IMG/VR virus record: IMGVR_UViG_3300045972_000299
Span: 1-33,709 of that record
DNA length: 33,709 nt
Reading direction: 5' to 3' (one strand)
Source of the DNA: a virus
Shown: positions 7,510-14,918 of the stretch, piece by piece
Layout: every line of letters starts with the position of its first letter
Position numbering within the stretch: position 1 is the first letter of the stretch
Notes under the pieces: model-generated
The model's database searches: none
What the model was told of the DNA's origin: nothing
Seen by the model: only the letters and a program-made list of their open reading frames with translations
Position numbers and translations under genes: made by a program

Positions 7510-8127
7510 TTATTTTATAATATTAAAGCGTTTTAGAATTCGATATGTAATGAATGATAAAAGTCCAATCAACCCAATAATAACTACATAAACCCAACCT
7601 GGTGTTTTTGATTCAATAGTTTGTTTTGATGCTGTTTTAGTAGCTGTTTGTACTTTACCTTTATTTTTAAGCGATGCATTAGCTTTTAGCTTCGATTTAT
7701 CTTCATTAATAGCCTTAGTAGTTGCACCACTTTTTGAGCCTGCATTTGCAGTTGAGTTCTTATTCTCACCACGTTTGATATTTCGTTTAGTGGTAGTGGT
7801 TTCAGTCGGATATTGCTTACCGGTACTATCCGGTGGAGACAATTTTGTGTTGGTAGTTGTTTCTTCAACCGTTTCGGAAGTAGTTCCTTTGTCGGTTGTA
7901 TTCAATGAACCGGAAGTCGATTGACTAGTTTCAATTGAATTCTTTACATCTAGGTTTGAATCGGTTGAAGTATTGGTTATTGAAGTTAATGAAGTATTAC
8001 TTTTTACATCAGAACTGTTGGTTTGTTTAAGGGTTTTACAACCCGAATAAACAAAAACTGAAACGAACACAATACAAAGAAGTACAATACGTTCAACCAA
8101 TGCTTTATTGAAATTTTTAGTTCTCAT
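7510..8127 (-). CDS. Probable u-spanin (lipoprotein with C-terminal membrane anchor)
   Basis: A 205-residue protein with an N-terminal hydrophobic segment ending in a lipobox-like VYSGC (Cys30), a long Ser/Thr/Asn/Lys-rich extended middle (32-172), and a C-terminal transmembrane helix near 177-197 ('WVYVVIIGLIGLLSFITYRI') followed by Arg/Lys. This is the architecture of unimolecular spanins such as phage T1 gp11, where the lipid tail sits in the outer membrane and the C-terminal helix in the inner membrane, so that the protein fuses the two at lysis. The gene directly follows endolysin and holin genes and overlaps the holin by 11 bases, which supports a lysis role. A structural lipoprotein cannot be excluded. 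Confidence 0.62.
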   Translation of the reverse strand: MRTKNFNKALVERIVLLCIVFVSVFVYSGCKTLKQTNSSDVKSNTSLTSITNTSTDSNLDVKNSIETSQSTSGSLNTTDKGTTSETVEETTTNTKLSPPDSTGKQYPTETTTTKRNIKRGENKNSTANAGSKSGATTKAINEDKSKLKANASLKNKGKVQTATKTASKQTIESKTPGWVYVVIIGLIGLLSFITYRILKRFNIIK

Positions 8128-8665
8128 TTTTCTTTGGTTTAATGGAGTTTATTAAGTTTAGCCATCCACCTGAAATAGCCTCTATAATAGCCGTTTTTTC
8201 CTTTCCTTTCAATACTGATACATTCTCAAGTATTGAGGTAACATACTCAACTAAAAACCCAGTCAAACAGACTATGAATGTAAAATTGAAAAAGTTTTCA
8301 GCTGCTATATCTATCCAGTTCTTAGAGTTTTCAAATTCCTTTTGGAATGCATGAATGATATAAAGGATTGCAAGCCATATAAGTATTTTTATCACACAGC
8401 GTGAGAACCTGAACGATTCAAATTTTTTACCAAGTCTTTTTGAAGCCCTTATTCCAGTTATTACTTCAATTACTATTGCTACAAACATAGCAATTGCCAA
8501 AGCCGGTGTAACACCAAATAGATAATTAACCAATCCGGAAAGAACTGAAAGAGTCAGTACGGCACCATGCAACTGGTATTTATAACTTGGAAATATCGAC
8601 AACGCAAATTCTTCAAATGAATTCCAGTCGTATACTGCCAGGAACTTGATAAAATAATTCTTCAT
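8117..8665 (-). CDS. Phage holin (holin_4/toxin secretion-lysis family candidate)
   Basis: A 182-residue membrane protein with about four hydrophobic segments: 33-50, 52-70 ('TPALAIAMFVAIVIEVITGI'), 88-104 and 124-143. The 'IxxEVITGIxAS' element after the second segment and the basic 'KRLGKKFESF' loop are typical of holins of the phage_holin_4 type, which in Bacteroidota are about 130-180 residues. The C-terminus is charged (KPKKNEN). Holins open the inner membrane and time lysis. It is placed between a GH24 endolysin and a spanin-like gene, so the three form a lysis cassette inside the late operon between capsid and sheath genes. Confidence 0.78.
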   Translation of the reverse strand: MKNYFIKFLAVYDWNSFEEFALSIFPSYKYQLHGAVLTLSVLSGLVNYLFGVTPALAIAMFVAIVIEVITGIRASKRLGKKFESFRFSRCVIKILIWLAILYIIHAFQKEFENSKNWIDIAAENFFNFTFIVCLTGFLVEYVTSILENVSVLKGKEKTAIIEAISGGWLNLINSIKPKKNEN

Positions 8666-8671
8666 GTAATC

Positions 8672-9145
8672 CTATTTTTTGAAATATAAATCAGCATCAG
8701 CTTTACGCCTTTTTACTAGCCCTGGCAATACAACTCCACCACCTTTGTTCCATTTTGCAAACTCATTCGCAATGGTTGGGTCATTCGGATTAGCCAATAC
8801 CTTTTTCAAAAGCGTACTATCACCCAATCCTTCAGGAGTTGTATCAATGTCAATATCAGAACCGCAATTATAAGCGAAGTCAACTAATGCATCAAACATG
8901 TTTTGTGTCAGTACTACCGACTTTGTAAGCATAGTTACATCCGCTTCAAAGGCGTGTAAATCCCACAAAAGCATCTCATCAGCTTTAGCCTGAGTTATGG
9001 CAGGATCTTTCATTGATACCCGGACACCATTTGGATAACGGGTACTACCCCAACCAATGGTAGGAATACCGGCTGGACACAAATACGGTTTCAGTTTGCA
9101 ACCCTCAAATTGCCTAACTATAAGAATAGTTCTTAGTGATTTCAT
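8672..9145 (-). CDS. Endolysin, GH24 lysozyme
   Basis: A 157-residue T4/P21-type muramidase that hydrolyses the MurNAc-GlcNAc bond of peptidoglycan. The catalytic triad pattern E-8aa-C/D-5aa-T is complete as Glu14, Cys23 and Thr29 in 'FEGCKLKPYLCPAGIPTIGW'. The Asp-to-Cys exchange at the second position is common in this subfamily. Further family elements are 'LTQNMFDALVDFAYNCG' (about 80-96) and the C-terminal 'LVKRRKADADLY' (143-154), the usual 'GLxxRRxxExxLF' motif. No clear signal peptide is present, so export would depend on the holin. It overlaps the upstream gene by four bases and lies six bases from the holin gene. Confidence 0.92.
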   Translation of the reverse strand: MKSLRTILIVRQFEGCKLKPYLCPAGIPTIGWGSTRYPNGVRVSMKDPAITQAKADEMLLWDLHAFEADVTMLTKSVVLTQNMFDALVDFAYNCGSDIDIDTTPEGLGDSTLLKKVLANPNDPTIANEFAKWNKGGGVVLPGLVKRRKADADLYFKK

Positions 9146-9642
9146 GACTTGAATTTATATATCGTAGCAATATCCGGTTCCGGTTTAGCCACTGTGTTAC
9201 GTTCAATTACTTTCTGATCATCCACCGCGGTGCTAAAGTCAACCCTGAAAAGGATATACTTTTTGCCATATTGCGGTTTGTATTCTGCCAATCTGTTTAG
9301 CGGGGTAAGCTTATCAATGGATAAGCCTTCAAAGGCTTGATAGATATCATCAAATTTGTCCAGGATATCTAAGCTTGTATTTTCACTGGTGGAAGTACTG
9401 AAGGTGTCAGAACCCGAATTGACATATAGGTAAAGACTTACAATACCGTCACCAATTTGCGCGCTTTCGCCCAGGTTACTAAAACGGAAATCTCCAAGTT
9501 CGATAAACAAAGCCGGAAGCGGAACGGGGTAATTTTGTACCTCATTTTGCATTTGACCTTTTTGCAAATCCACAAATTTGAGATACTCCAGTTCGGACTT
9601 AGCCCGGTCGCGTAAGGCTTTGTATATATCGCTTCTTTTCAT
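9142..9642 (-). CDS. Head-tail joining / tail terminator-like protein
   Basis: A 166-residue protein with an N-terminal helix ('MKRSDIYKALRDRAKSELEY'), a strand pair containing 'YPVPLPALFIELGDFRFSNLG', then 'GDGIVSLYLYVNSG' and a C-terminal strand 'KYILFRVDFSTAVDD'. The order helix, 'P..P.lfIe', 'g...v.lyv' resembles tail terminator proteins (lambda gpU or HK97 gp10 folds; Mu gp37-like), which cap the tail tube. It stands after the capsid gene, separated by a terminator-like hairpin, and before endolysin (ATGA overlap). The role is an inference from pattern and place. Confidence 0.5.
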   Translation of the reverse strand: MKRSDIYKALRDRAKSELEYLKFVDLQKGQMQNEVQNYPVPLPALFIELGDFRFSNLGESAQIGDGIVSLYLYVNSGSDTFSTSTSENTSLDILDKFDDIYQAFEGLSIDKLTPLNRLAEYKPQYGKKYILFRVDFSTAVDDQKVIERNTVAKPEPDIATIYKFKS

Positions 9643-9655
9643 TTCGTTTTATTTA

Positions 9656-9689
9656 AACCACTTCAACTCATCACTGAGTCGAAGTGGTT
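9656..9689 (-). terminator. Hairpin after the capsid gene
   Basis: AACCACTTCAACTCA and TGAGTCGAAGTGGTT form a 15-bp stem with one mismatch and a TCAC loop in the 78-bp gap between the capsid gene and the joining protein. On the minus strand it is followed by TTTAAATAAAAC, a weak T-run, so it may be a partial terminator or an RNA-processing hairpin that leaves more capsid message than downstream message. Confidence 0.6.
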
Positions 9690-9720
9690 ATCCAACCTAT
9701 GAAAAAACTAACCCTGTAAT

Positions 9721-10743
9721 TTATACACCTGCAACGTCCTGATAAATCATTGCTGAATATCGTTGAGCATCTTTAGTGAAATCCGATTTTGAGCGGTGGG
9801 CAAAACCAAACTCAGTGGCACGACCCTCAGTATTCTGAGATTTGTTTTTCAGGAACATTTCGAACGCTCCACCGGCATAGAATACTTCAGTATTACAAAA
9901 TACAAATCCGGCAGGAACAACATCACCTGTAATAACAGCACCTTGAGCAGCTTTAGCAGCACCCGAAATGTCGTAGGAAACCAAACTGTTATTAGTTGCT
10001 TTATGAATCATAAATCCATAATAATTCACCACATTCGGATTAATGACACCTGTTTGTTGTTGGAATCCTAATTGAGCTTTTAAAACATCATTGTTCACAA
10101 CCAAATCCCACCACATATCTGATGGTAAAACTAAATGTCTACCTTCAGGGAACTGATAATTATCCAATATCCTAGCTAATGATACAATGTCATCCAGTTT
10201 CAACATTTTCAATCCATTTCGAGTCGGACCGGTTGTTGGGATAATGATTCGTTTATTACCGGCAGTACTAGGAGCAAAAGTATAAGCAGCATCAGCAACC
10301 TCTTTTAATAAAATGGCATCAGCTGATTTCTTAGTGTAATACTGAATTTTGTCGAATGGTAATGCATGCATGTTGATATTACGCATTTTATAATTCTGCG
10401 AGTCGTAATAATCCAATGATACATCGTAAGTAGTTTCGGATGGTTCTACGCTATCTACGTCGGTTGTCCGGTTTTTGTAAACTACTGGCCTTGCACCCGC
10501 TTCAGGGAAACGCAACGTCTGTCCATCAGCCACAAACGAACTTAAATCCTGAGCTTCTTTCAACCAGGTATCTATCTTTACATACTCTTCTTGTAAAGAG
10601 CGCATAAATACAATTTGCTGGGTTGACAACACAACCGGTCCGGTAGCAATTACCGTCCCCAAAACTTGAGGAGCATAAGCCGCTCCAAAAATGGTAGCTA
10701 CGCAAACAAGCAGCAAACCAAATACGCTTAAAATTCTTTTCAT
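9721..10743 (-). CDS. Major capsid protein
   Basis: This 340-residue protein occupies the capsid slot, after the protease/scaffold gene and before the head-tail joining gene. Capsid-like features include an N-terminal helical part ('QQIVFMRSLQEEYVKIDTWL'), 'FPEAGARPVVYKN', a central region with 'ILLKEVADAAYTF' and 'GRHLVLPSDMWWDLVVN' (the 'rxlvlsp...l' strand of HK97-like coats), and 'FMIHKATNNSLVSYD' before the C-terminal domain. The first 24 residues (MKRILSVFGLLLVCVATIFG) look like a secretory signal peptide, which is odd for a coat protein. The segment may be removed by the prohead protease, or the true start may be Met47 (10605). The leader upstream of 10743 is rich in AAAG repeats. Confidence 0.75.
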   Translation of the reverse strand: MKRILSVFGLLLVCVATIFGAAYAPQVLGTVIATGPVVLSTQQIVFMRSLQEEYVKIDTWLKEAQDLSSFVADGQTLRFPEAGARPVVYKNRTTDVDSVEPSETTYDVSLDYYDSQNYKMRNINMHALPFDKIQYYTKKSADAILLKEVADAAYTFAPSTAGNKRIIIPTTGPTRNGLKMLKLDDIVSLARILDNYQFPEGRHLVLPSDMWWDLVVNNDVLKAQLGFQQQTGVINPNVVNYYGFMIHKATNNSLVSYDISGAAKAAQGAVITGDVVPAGFVFCNTEVFYAGGAFEMFLKNKSQNTEGRATEFGFAHRSKSDFTKDAQRYSAMIYQDVAGV

Positions 10744-10820
10744 CTTTCTTTCTTTGTTTTTATTAAACTAATACCTATTTAAAATACTTCGCAATACGTT
10801 TCGCAGGCTTCGCAATCGAT

Positions 10821-11399
10821 TTACGCCTCTACAGTGGTGGAAATGCCTAACTTCTCACTTTCTTTTAAAAAATCGCCCTCTAATTTCTTGAACTTATCAG
10901 GGTCATTTTTCATCATCAACGATAATGCTTCCTGGTCTTTTTTGTAATAGTCCAGATAAGTCCATTCTGCACGCTCATCTTTACCCTTATCAGAACCAGT
11001 TCCGGCTCCCATACCTTGCACAAAAGTTTGAAGTCCGTCAGTGCCTTTTTTAGCTTCAAGTACTTTTTTAGTACCATCATAATCCAACGTAGCTGCCGAT
11101 TTGAAAACCAATTTTTCAGGTTCGCTGATAGCTCCACGATTAAAATGCAACGATACCAATGCATCCGCTTTCGTTTCCGCATTTTCAGTATTAGCCGGTG
11201 CTTCATGTTTTACACGTGCATCTAGCATTTTACTAACTGTGTCGTAACTGTGTAAAGCCAACTCTTTCAGGCCTTCAATTTCGCCATCCTGTAACACGCC
11301 TCGTTCTTTGTGACGTAGCACCAAATTATCAGCGTTCAATTTTTTTGAGGCTGTCAGTTCTGCCTGAAGTTGCTCAACTGTTTTTTCTACTTTATCCAT
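10821..11399 (-). CDS. Candidate nested scaffold protein (in-frame internal start, Mu gpZ-like)
   Basis: An in-frame ATG at 11399 (start MDKVEKTVEQLQAEL) lies exactly at the border between protease and scaffold halves and would give a separate 192-residue, charged, helical scaffold. Mu (I/Z) and lambda (C/Nu3) produce scaffold this way, from an internal start in the protease gene. The leader before this ATG is A/T-rich (AAAACTCCAATT), like other starts in this phage. Independent translation is inferred; protein data are needed. Confidence 0.45.
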   Translation of the reverse strand: MDKVEKTVEQLQAELTASKKLNADNLVLRHKERGVLQDGEIEGLKELALHSYDTVSKMLDARVKHEAPANTENAETKADALVSLHFNRGAISEPEKLVFKSAATLDYDGTKKVLEAKKGTDGLQTFVQGMGAGTGSDKGKDERAEWTYLDYYKKDQEALSLMMKNDPDKFKKLEGDFLKESEKLGISTTVEA

Positions 11400-11891
11400 A
11401 ATTGGAGTTTTAGAGATTAAATTTAATTTATAAGCTTTCCCATCCGGGGTACATAATTTTACAGCATTTTTGTTTCCTGGTAATGTGACCAACGACACTT
11501 CAAGCAATTCCGATTTTGTGATTGTTGGGCTCGTTTGTCCCGGAAGCAACATCTTTACATCCTCTGTATCTTCTTTCGGAATAATTTGAAGGCTTACTGC
11601 ACTCATAAAGCCATCGGCATACTTCCAATAAAGCTTCACAGCATCTTCGTCATTACGGTCAAATTCAACAGAACCTTTCAACTGGCCAGCTTCAATTCGT
11701 AAATTGAACCACTTACCTACGGGTGCCATATACGTGGAGTGTTGCAAACAACAAATCGGATTCTTTAAAAATCCTTCCATATCTATACCTTCAATCAGCA
11801 AGCGCCAACCGTAACGATTGACTGTATTGTCACAGATAACGAAATCTTGTGTCAACTTTCCTTCAGGTAGTTTTCGTGTATTTTCGGCCAT
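10821..11891 (-). CDS. Prohead protease fused to scaffold (Mu gpI-like)
   Basis: This gene encodes a 356-residue protein from ATG 11891 (MAENTRKLPEGKL); an ATG at 11924 would add 11 residues. The N-terminal 150 residues look like an S78/Mu gpI-type assembly protease: a His in 'CLQHSTYMAPVG', a Ser in 'GFMSAVSLQIIP', and the family end 'SELLEVSLVTLPGNKNAV'. The C-terminal half is highly charged and helical from 'MDKVEKTVEQLQAELTASKK' onwards, as expected for a scaffold. The protease matures the prohead by removing the scaffold. It is the first gene of the minus-strand late arm, transcribed from the divergent region at 11.9-12.1 kb, and lies just before the capsid gene. Confidence 0.75.
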   Translation of the reverse strand: MAENTRKLPEGKLTQDFVICDNTVNRYGWRLLIEGIDMEGFLKNPICCLQHSTYMAPVGKWFNLRIEAGQLKGSVEFDRNDEDAVKLYWKYADGFMSAVSLQIIPKEDTEDVKMLLPGQTSPTITKSELLEVSLVTLPGNKNAVKLCTPDGKAYKLNLISKTPIMDKVEKTVEQLQAELTASKKLNADNLVLRHKERGVLQDGEIEGLKELALHSYDTVSKMLDARVKHEAPANTENAETKADALVSLHFNRGAISEPEKLVFKSAATLDYDGTKKVLEAKKGTDGLQTFVQGMGAGTGSDKGKDERAEWTYLDYYKKDQEALSLMMKNDPDKFKKLEGDFLKESEKLGISTTVEA

Positions 11892-11910
11892 TTTGGTTCT
11901 AAATTTTGAG

Positions 11911-12043
11911 CAAAGTAAAAGCAAAAAAAAACACTAAAAAAACGCTTGATTTATAGTTGACCGGTTTTCAAACAACTACTGTCGGAAATCCATACAACTA
12001 TAAATCAAGCGTTTTATTAACCACAAAAAAAGTAAAACCTTTG
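11911..12043. promoter_or_regulatory. Divergent late promoter region
   Basis: This is the only gap between the two late arms. Two TTTG elements face outward: minus strand TTACTTTG (ending at 11911) and plus strand AACCTTTG (ending at 12043). Each ends exactly 28 bases from the outer edge of a perfect inverted repeat (11939-11959 and 11995-12015). Bacteroidota promoters use a TAnnTTTG -7 element, so both could be -7 boxes, with the repeat arms covering the -33 region and serving as activator sites. The symmetry suggests one activator switches both arms on together. Confidence 0.6.
11939..12015. repeat. Perfect 21-bp inverted repeat in the late promoter region
   Basis: The left arm AAAACGCTTGATTTATAGTTG (21 bases, 11939-11959) has its exact reverse complement at 11995-12015, with a 35-base spacer. 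It does not look like a terminator, because the arms are far apart and no coding region ends here. Binding of a dimeric regulator to each arm is the simplest reading. Confidence 0.85.
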
Positions 12044-12082
12044 TAATGAAAATAGACAACTAAACGACTAAAAAGCATGTAA

Positions 12083-12568
12083 ATGGCACAATTCACCAAA
12101 GCCGAACGCGAACTTAAAATTGAACAAGCCCGGCGAATGTATTGCAAAGGCTTCGACTCTCAAACCATTGCCGATATTATGGGCGATGTTACCAAACGGA
12201 CGCTTGACGGTTGGATACGCGACTATGATTTTGACCGAAGCAAAAAGAGTCAAATCATTGCACTTTCCGAAATCCGTAACTCCATACTCGAAAGTTATGC
12301 CGATTTGCTCGATGGTAAAAAGCCAAAGATTACACCTGACCAGGCTGCAAAGTACGCCAATGCTTTTGAGAAATTCAGCAGCAAAAAACAAGTGCTTTCG
12401 TATATGCACGAAGCTTTTGAGATGCTTAGCGAAGAGTTTATGAATGACATTCAAAAGGCTGAAACGCCAAAACAAAAAGACAACCTGTTGAACGATTTAC
12501 GCGGGGTACGTTCAAAAATGGAAAATGTATTAACCCGCCTAACAAATGAAGTATTAGGCAATGAGTAA
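12083..12568 (+). CDS. Terminase small subunit (HTH, DUF1804-like)
   Basis: This 161-residue protein starts MAQFTKAERELKIEQARRMY. The N-terminal 50 residues form a helix-turn-helix of the terminase small subunit/DUF1804 type ('RRMYCKGFDSQTIADIMGDVTKRTLDGWIR' spread over 17-46), used to bind the packaging start of the phage DNA. Residues 60-160 are helical and would oligomerise and contact the large subunit. It is the first gene of the plus-strand late arm and overlaps the next gene by eight bases. Mu-type phages package by headful from the integrated left end, so this subunit would recognise that end; that part is inference. Confidence 0.75.
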   Translation: MAQFTKAERELKIEQARRMYCKGFDSQTIADIMGDVTKRTLDGWIRDYDFDRSKKSQIIALSEIRNSILESYADLLDGKKPKITPDQAAKYANAFEKFSSKKQVLSYMHEAFEMLSEEFMNDIQKAETPKQKDNLLNDLRGVRSKMENVLTRLTNEVLGNE

Positions 12569-12824
12569 ACTTAAGATTGAATTCCTTAAATGGATTGCAG
12601 AACTGAATGAGTATCGTATCGGGTATAAAATCAAACGCCTGAAGCGTAAAGCGGATAAGTATCGCGAAGTATACGGTTCACAGATGTTTGTGCTAAAACA
12701 CGAAGGCCGTATCCGTATGATTAGCAAGCGATGGTTTAAATATCAACGCCAATTAGGAAACTTTCCGAAAACAATGACATCGGATGATTTAAAAAAGATT
12801 GCATTTTACTACACACGCGGATAA
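12561..12824 (+). CDS. Small basic protein between terminase subunits
   Basis: An 87-residue, strongly basic protein (many Lys/Arg, 'YKIKRLKRKADKYREVYGSQ', 'RMISKRWFKYQRQLGNFPKT') with helical N- and C-termini. It has no recognised domain. Its place between terminase small and large subunits, with an eight-base overlap upstream and no gap downstream (the terminase ATG follows the TAA directly), means it is translated with them. Nucleic acid binding is plausible from the charge. Similar small genes occur at this place in related prophages, to my memory; its function is not known. Confidence 0.6.
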   Translation: MSKLKIEFLKWIAELNEYRIGYKIKRLKRKADKYREVYGSQMFVLKHEGRIRMISKRWFKYQRQLGNFPKTMTSDDLKKIAFYYTRG

Positions 12825-14462
12825 ATGACTAAGAAGGAATATAAAGAACTACTCGACCGGTTTCGTGAAAAAACGGCTTTTATCAATAAAGCCACGATTG
12901 ATAACATCATCGAAGAAACACCGGAACAACAGGAAGCGCGTATTAAAATGCTGCTGAAGCCGGAGAACTACGGCCAGTTCTTTAATTACTACTTTGGCAA
13001 AGGTACAACCATACCAATGGCTGACAGTGATTGTGCCTGGTATCATACTTCTATTTATAAAGACTTATACAACAACGACTTTATAACGCTGTTTAATCTC
13101 ATTTTTCGCGGTGGAGCAAAGTCTACTCATGCCAATATGGGTTACGCTTTCGGGCTTAAACAGACTCAAAAAGCCATGTTCCAACTGGTTGTTGGAGCTA
13201 ATGAGGTTCGCGCTGCTATGTTGCTTCAGGACTTGCAAGTTCAATTTGAATCAAACAACCGAATCATTAAAGACTTCGGTATGCAAAAAAGCTATGGCAA
13301 TTGGGCCGATGGACAATTCGAGACAACCGACCGTTGCACATTCATGGCATTAGGTATTGATCAACCGTTTCGTGGACTTCGCCAAAATGGTGTAAGACTT
13401 GAATATGTGTCGCTTGATGATATTGAGGACAAAAAGAAATCAATGAATAAATCATTGGTTCATGAATATGCTGATAAAGTAACCGGTGATATACAGGGTG
13501 CATTTTCAAAGAACTCTGAACGAACCATTATCAACAACAACTATTTTACCGAAAAGGGATTTGTAGCCACTTTGGCCGAACGTAAAGGTTTCGACCTTAA
13601 AAAGATTGATACTAAAAACAACCAAATCCGTAAGGAAAAGTACGCGACATTGTACCTGGTTAACCTTACAACGAAGTACTACGATCAGCTTAATAGTTCT
13701 AGCGACTGGAAACCCAGCTGGGAAGAAAGATACACCAAGGCTGATTGTTTACGCAAAGTTGATCAATACGAGCATGACCTTGCAACGCTTTCGGGTGAGT
13801 TCTATAACACGCCTATAAACGTTGGCAAGCGTATCAAAAAAGAATGGATACGCATGGTGAAGCCGAAGTCGTTTGATGCTTACCTTGTAATTGTGGGTAA
13901 CTGGGATTTTGCCTATTCTGATAAAGCATGTTACAAAGCATTTGCCACAATTGGAGTTCGTGACTTGCACATGACTGTTATCGACATTTATTGCCGGCAA
14001 ACGGCTGACATCGAAACTGCCCTAGAATATCATTATACACAGGCTAAAAAGATACTGAGCATCAATGGCTCAACGATATACTATTTTGATGGTTCGGTTT
14101 CGCAGGAAGTAATCTATTATCCTATTCTTATCAGGGCTGCACAAAAATACAAGTCTATCAGTATCCCAATTTCGCAAAAGAGCGTAACCGATAAATACAC
14201 AAAAATAGATACTACGCTTGTGAGTGTATTGAGCACCGGTATTTTGGACTTCAGCGAAGAGTTAGAAGAAAACCCGGACTGGGAAGAGGCTAAAGCGCAA
14301 ATGCTCAATTTTGAGAAAGGCGGTAGTTATCCTGTCGATTTTCCGGACTCCCTGACTGATGCAATTCTCAAAGCCCAGGAATACCTGAACGGAGATTCCG
14401 AAGAGAACGATGAGACTGATAATAAACCGATAATTGGTAAACGTGAACGTGGTGGATACTAA
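12825..14462 (+). CDS. Terminase large subunit
   Basis: This 545-residue packaging motor combines an ATPase and a nuclease. The ATPase part has a deviant Walker A 'FRGGAKST' (residues 94-101), as often in Mu-like terminases, and Walker B 'YVSLDDIED' with Asp198/Asp199 and Glu201. The RNase H-like nuclease part has 'VGNWDFAYSDKACYKAFATI' near 345-364 carrying the first catalytic Asp, then 'YYFDGSVSQEVIY' and a C-terminal acidic 'FPDSLTDAILKAQEYL'. It translocates DNA into the prohead through the portal and cuts it. The length is typical for Mu gp28-like proteins. Acidic C-terminal residues would contact the portal. Confidence 0.9.
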   Translation: MTKKEYKELLDRFREKTAFINKATIDNIIEETPEQQEARIKMLLKPENYGQFFNYYFGKGTTIPMADSDCAWYHTSIYKDLYNNDFITLFNLIFRGGAKSTHANMGYAFGLKQTQKAMFQLVVGANEVRAAMLLQDLQVQFESNNRIIKDFGMQKSYGNWADGQFETTDRCTFMALGIDQPFRGLRQNGVRLEYVSLDDIEDKKKSMNKSLVHEYADKVTGDIQGAFSKNSERTIINNNYFTEKGFVATLAERKGFDLKKIDTKNNQIRKEKYATLYLVNLTTKYYDQLNSSSDWKPSWEERYTKADCLRKVDQYEHDLATLSGEFYNTPINVGKRIKKEWIRMVKPKSFDAYLVIVGNWDFAYSDKACYKAFATIGVRDLHMTVIDIYCRQTADIETALEYHYTQAKKILSINGSTIYYFDGSVSQEVIYYPILIRAAQKYKSISIPISQKSVTDKYTKIDTTLVSVLSTGILDFSEELEENPDWEEAKAQMLNFEKGGSYPVDFPDSLTDAILKAQEYLNGDSEENDETDNKPIIGKRERGGY

Positions 14463-14480
14463 TATAAATAACTTACTAAC

Positions 14481-14909
14481 ATGGCATTTCTAACTAAAGC
14501 AGAGCTTAAAACCGTCGGTGATTTGAATCTCATTGACATTCTTACCGGTGTGGATGATACAATTATAACCGACATTATCGATGAAAGTATTGATAAAATG
14601 AAAGGCTATTTAAGCCGCTACTACGACATTGATACAATTTTCAATGCCGAAGGTACTGCACGTAAAAAGTCTATCGTAAAACGCCTGAAGGATATTGTAA
14701 TTTACGAGATATACGAACGCCACACACGCGATACAAATGCCGTTGCAGCCCGACGCTATGCCGAAACAATAGACTGGCTAGAAAAGTCGTACACAGGTGA
14801 ACTGGGAGACAGAACACTCCCTCCAAAACCAGCCGAAACAACCGATACCGAAGGAACTACCGGCGATGTCCGTTTTGGTGGAAATACACGTTACAATTCA
14901 GCTTATTAA
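14481..14909 (+). CDS. Mu gp36-like protein (DUF1320)
   Basis: A 142-residue protein with the DUF1320 pattern: N-terminal 'MAFLTKAELKTVGD', then a helical segment 'ITDIIDESIDKMKGYLSRYYD' (40-60) and 'KRLKDIVIYEIYERHTRD' (about 77-94), ending in a disordered Thr/Gly-rich tail. In Mu the homologue gp36 is part of the head-tail connector region. Here it sits before the portal gene instead of after the capsid gene, a rearranged order. It follows terminase with an 18-base gap. Confidence 0.75.
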   Translation: MAFLTKAELKTVGDLNLIDILTGVDDTIITDIIDESIDKMKGYLSRYYDIDTIFNAEGTARKKSIVKRLKDIVIYEIYERHTRDTNAVAARRYAETIDWLEKSYTGELGDRTLPPKPAETTDTEGTTGDVRFGGNTRYNSAY

Positions 14910-14918
14910 TTCATAGAT

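Noticed and set aside
7107-7536. Plus-strand frames with repeated Ser/Val or Phe/Cys blocks across the repeat region
   Set aside because: They are the antisense reading of the 51-bp repeats of the minus-strand gene and keep the period only because the DNA repeats.
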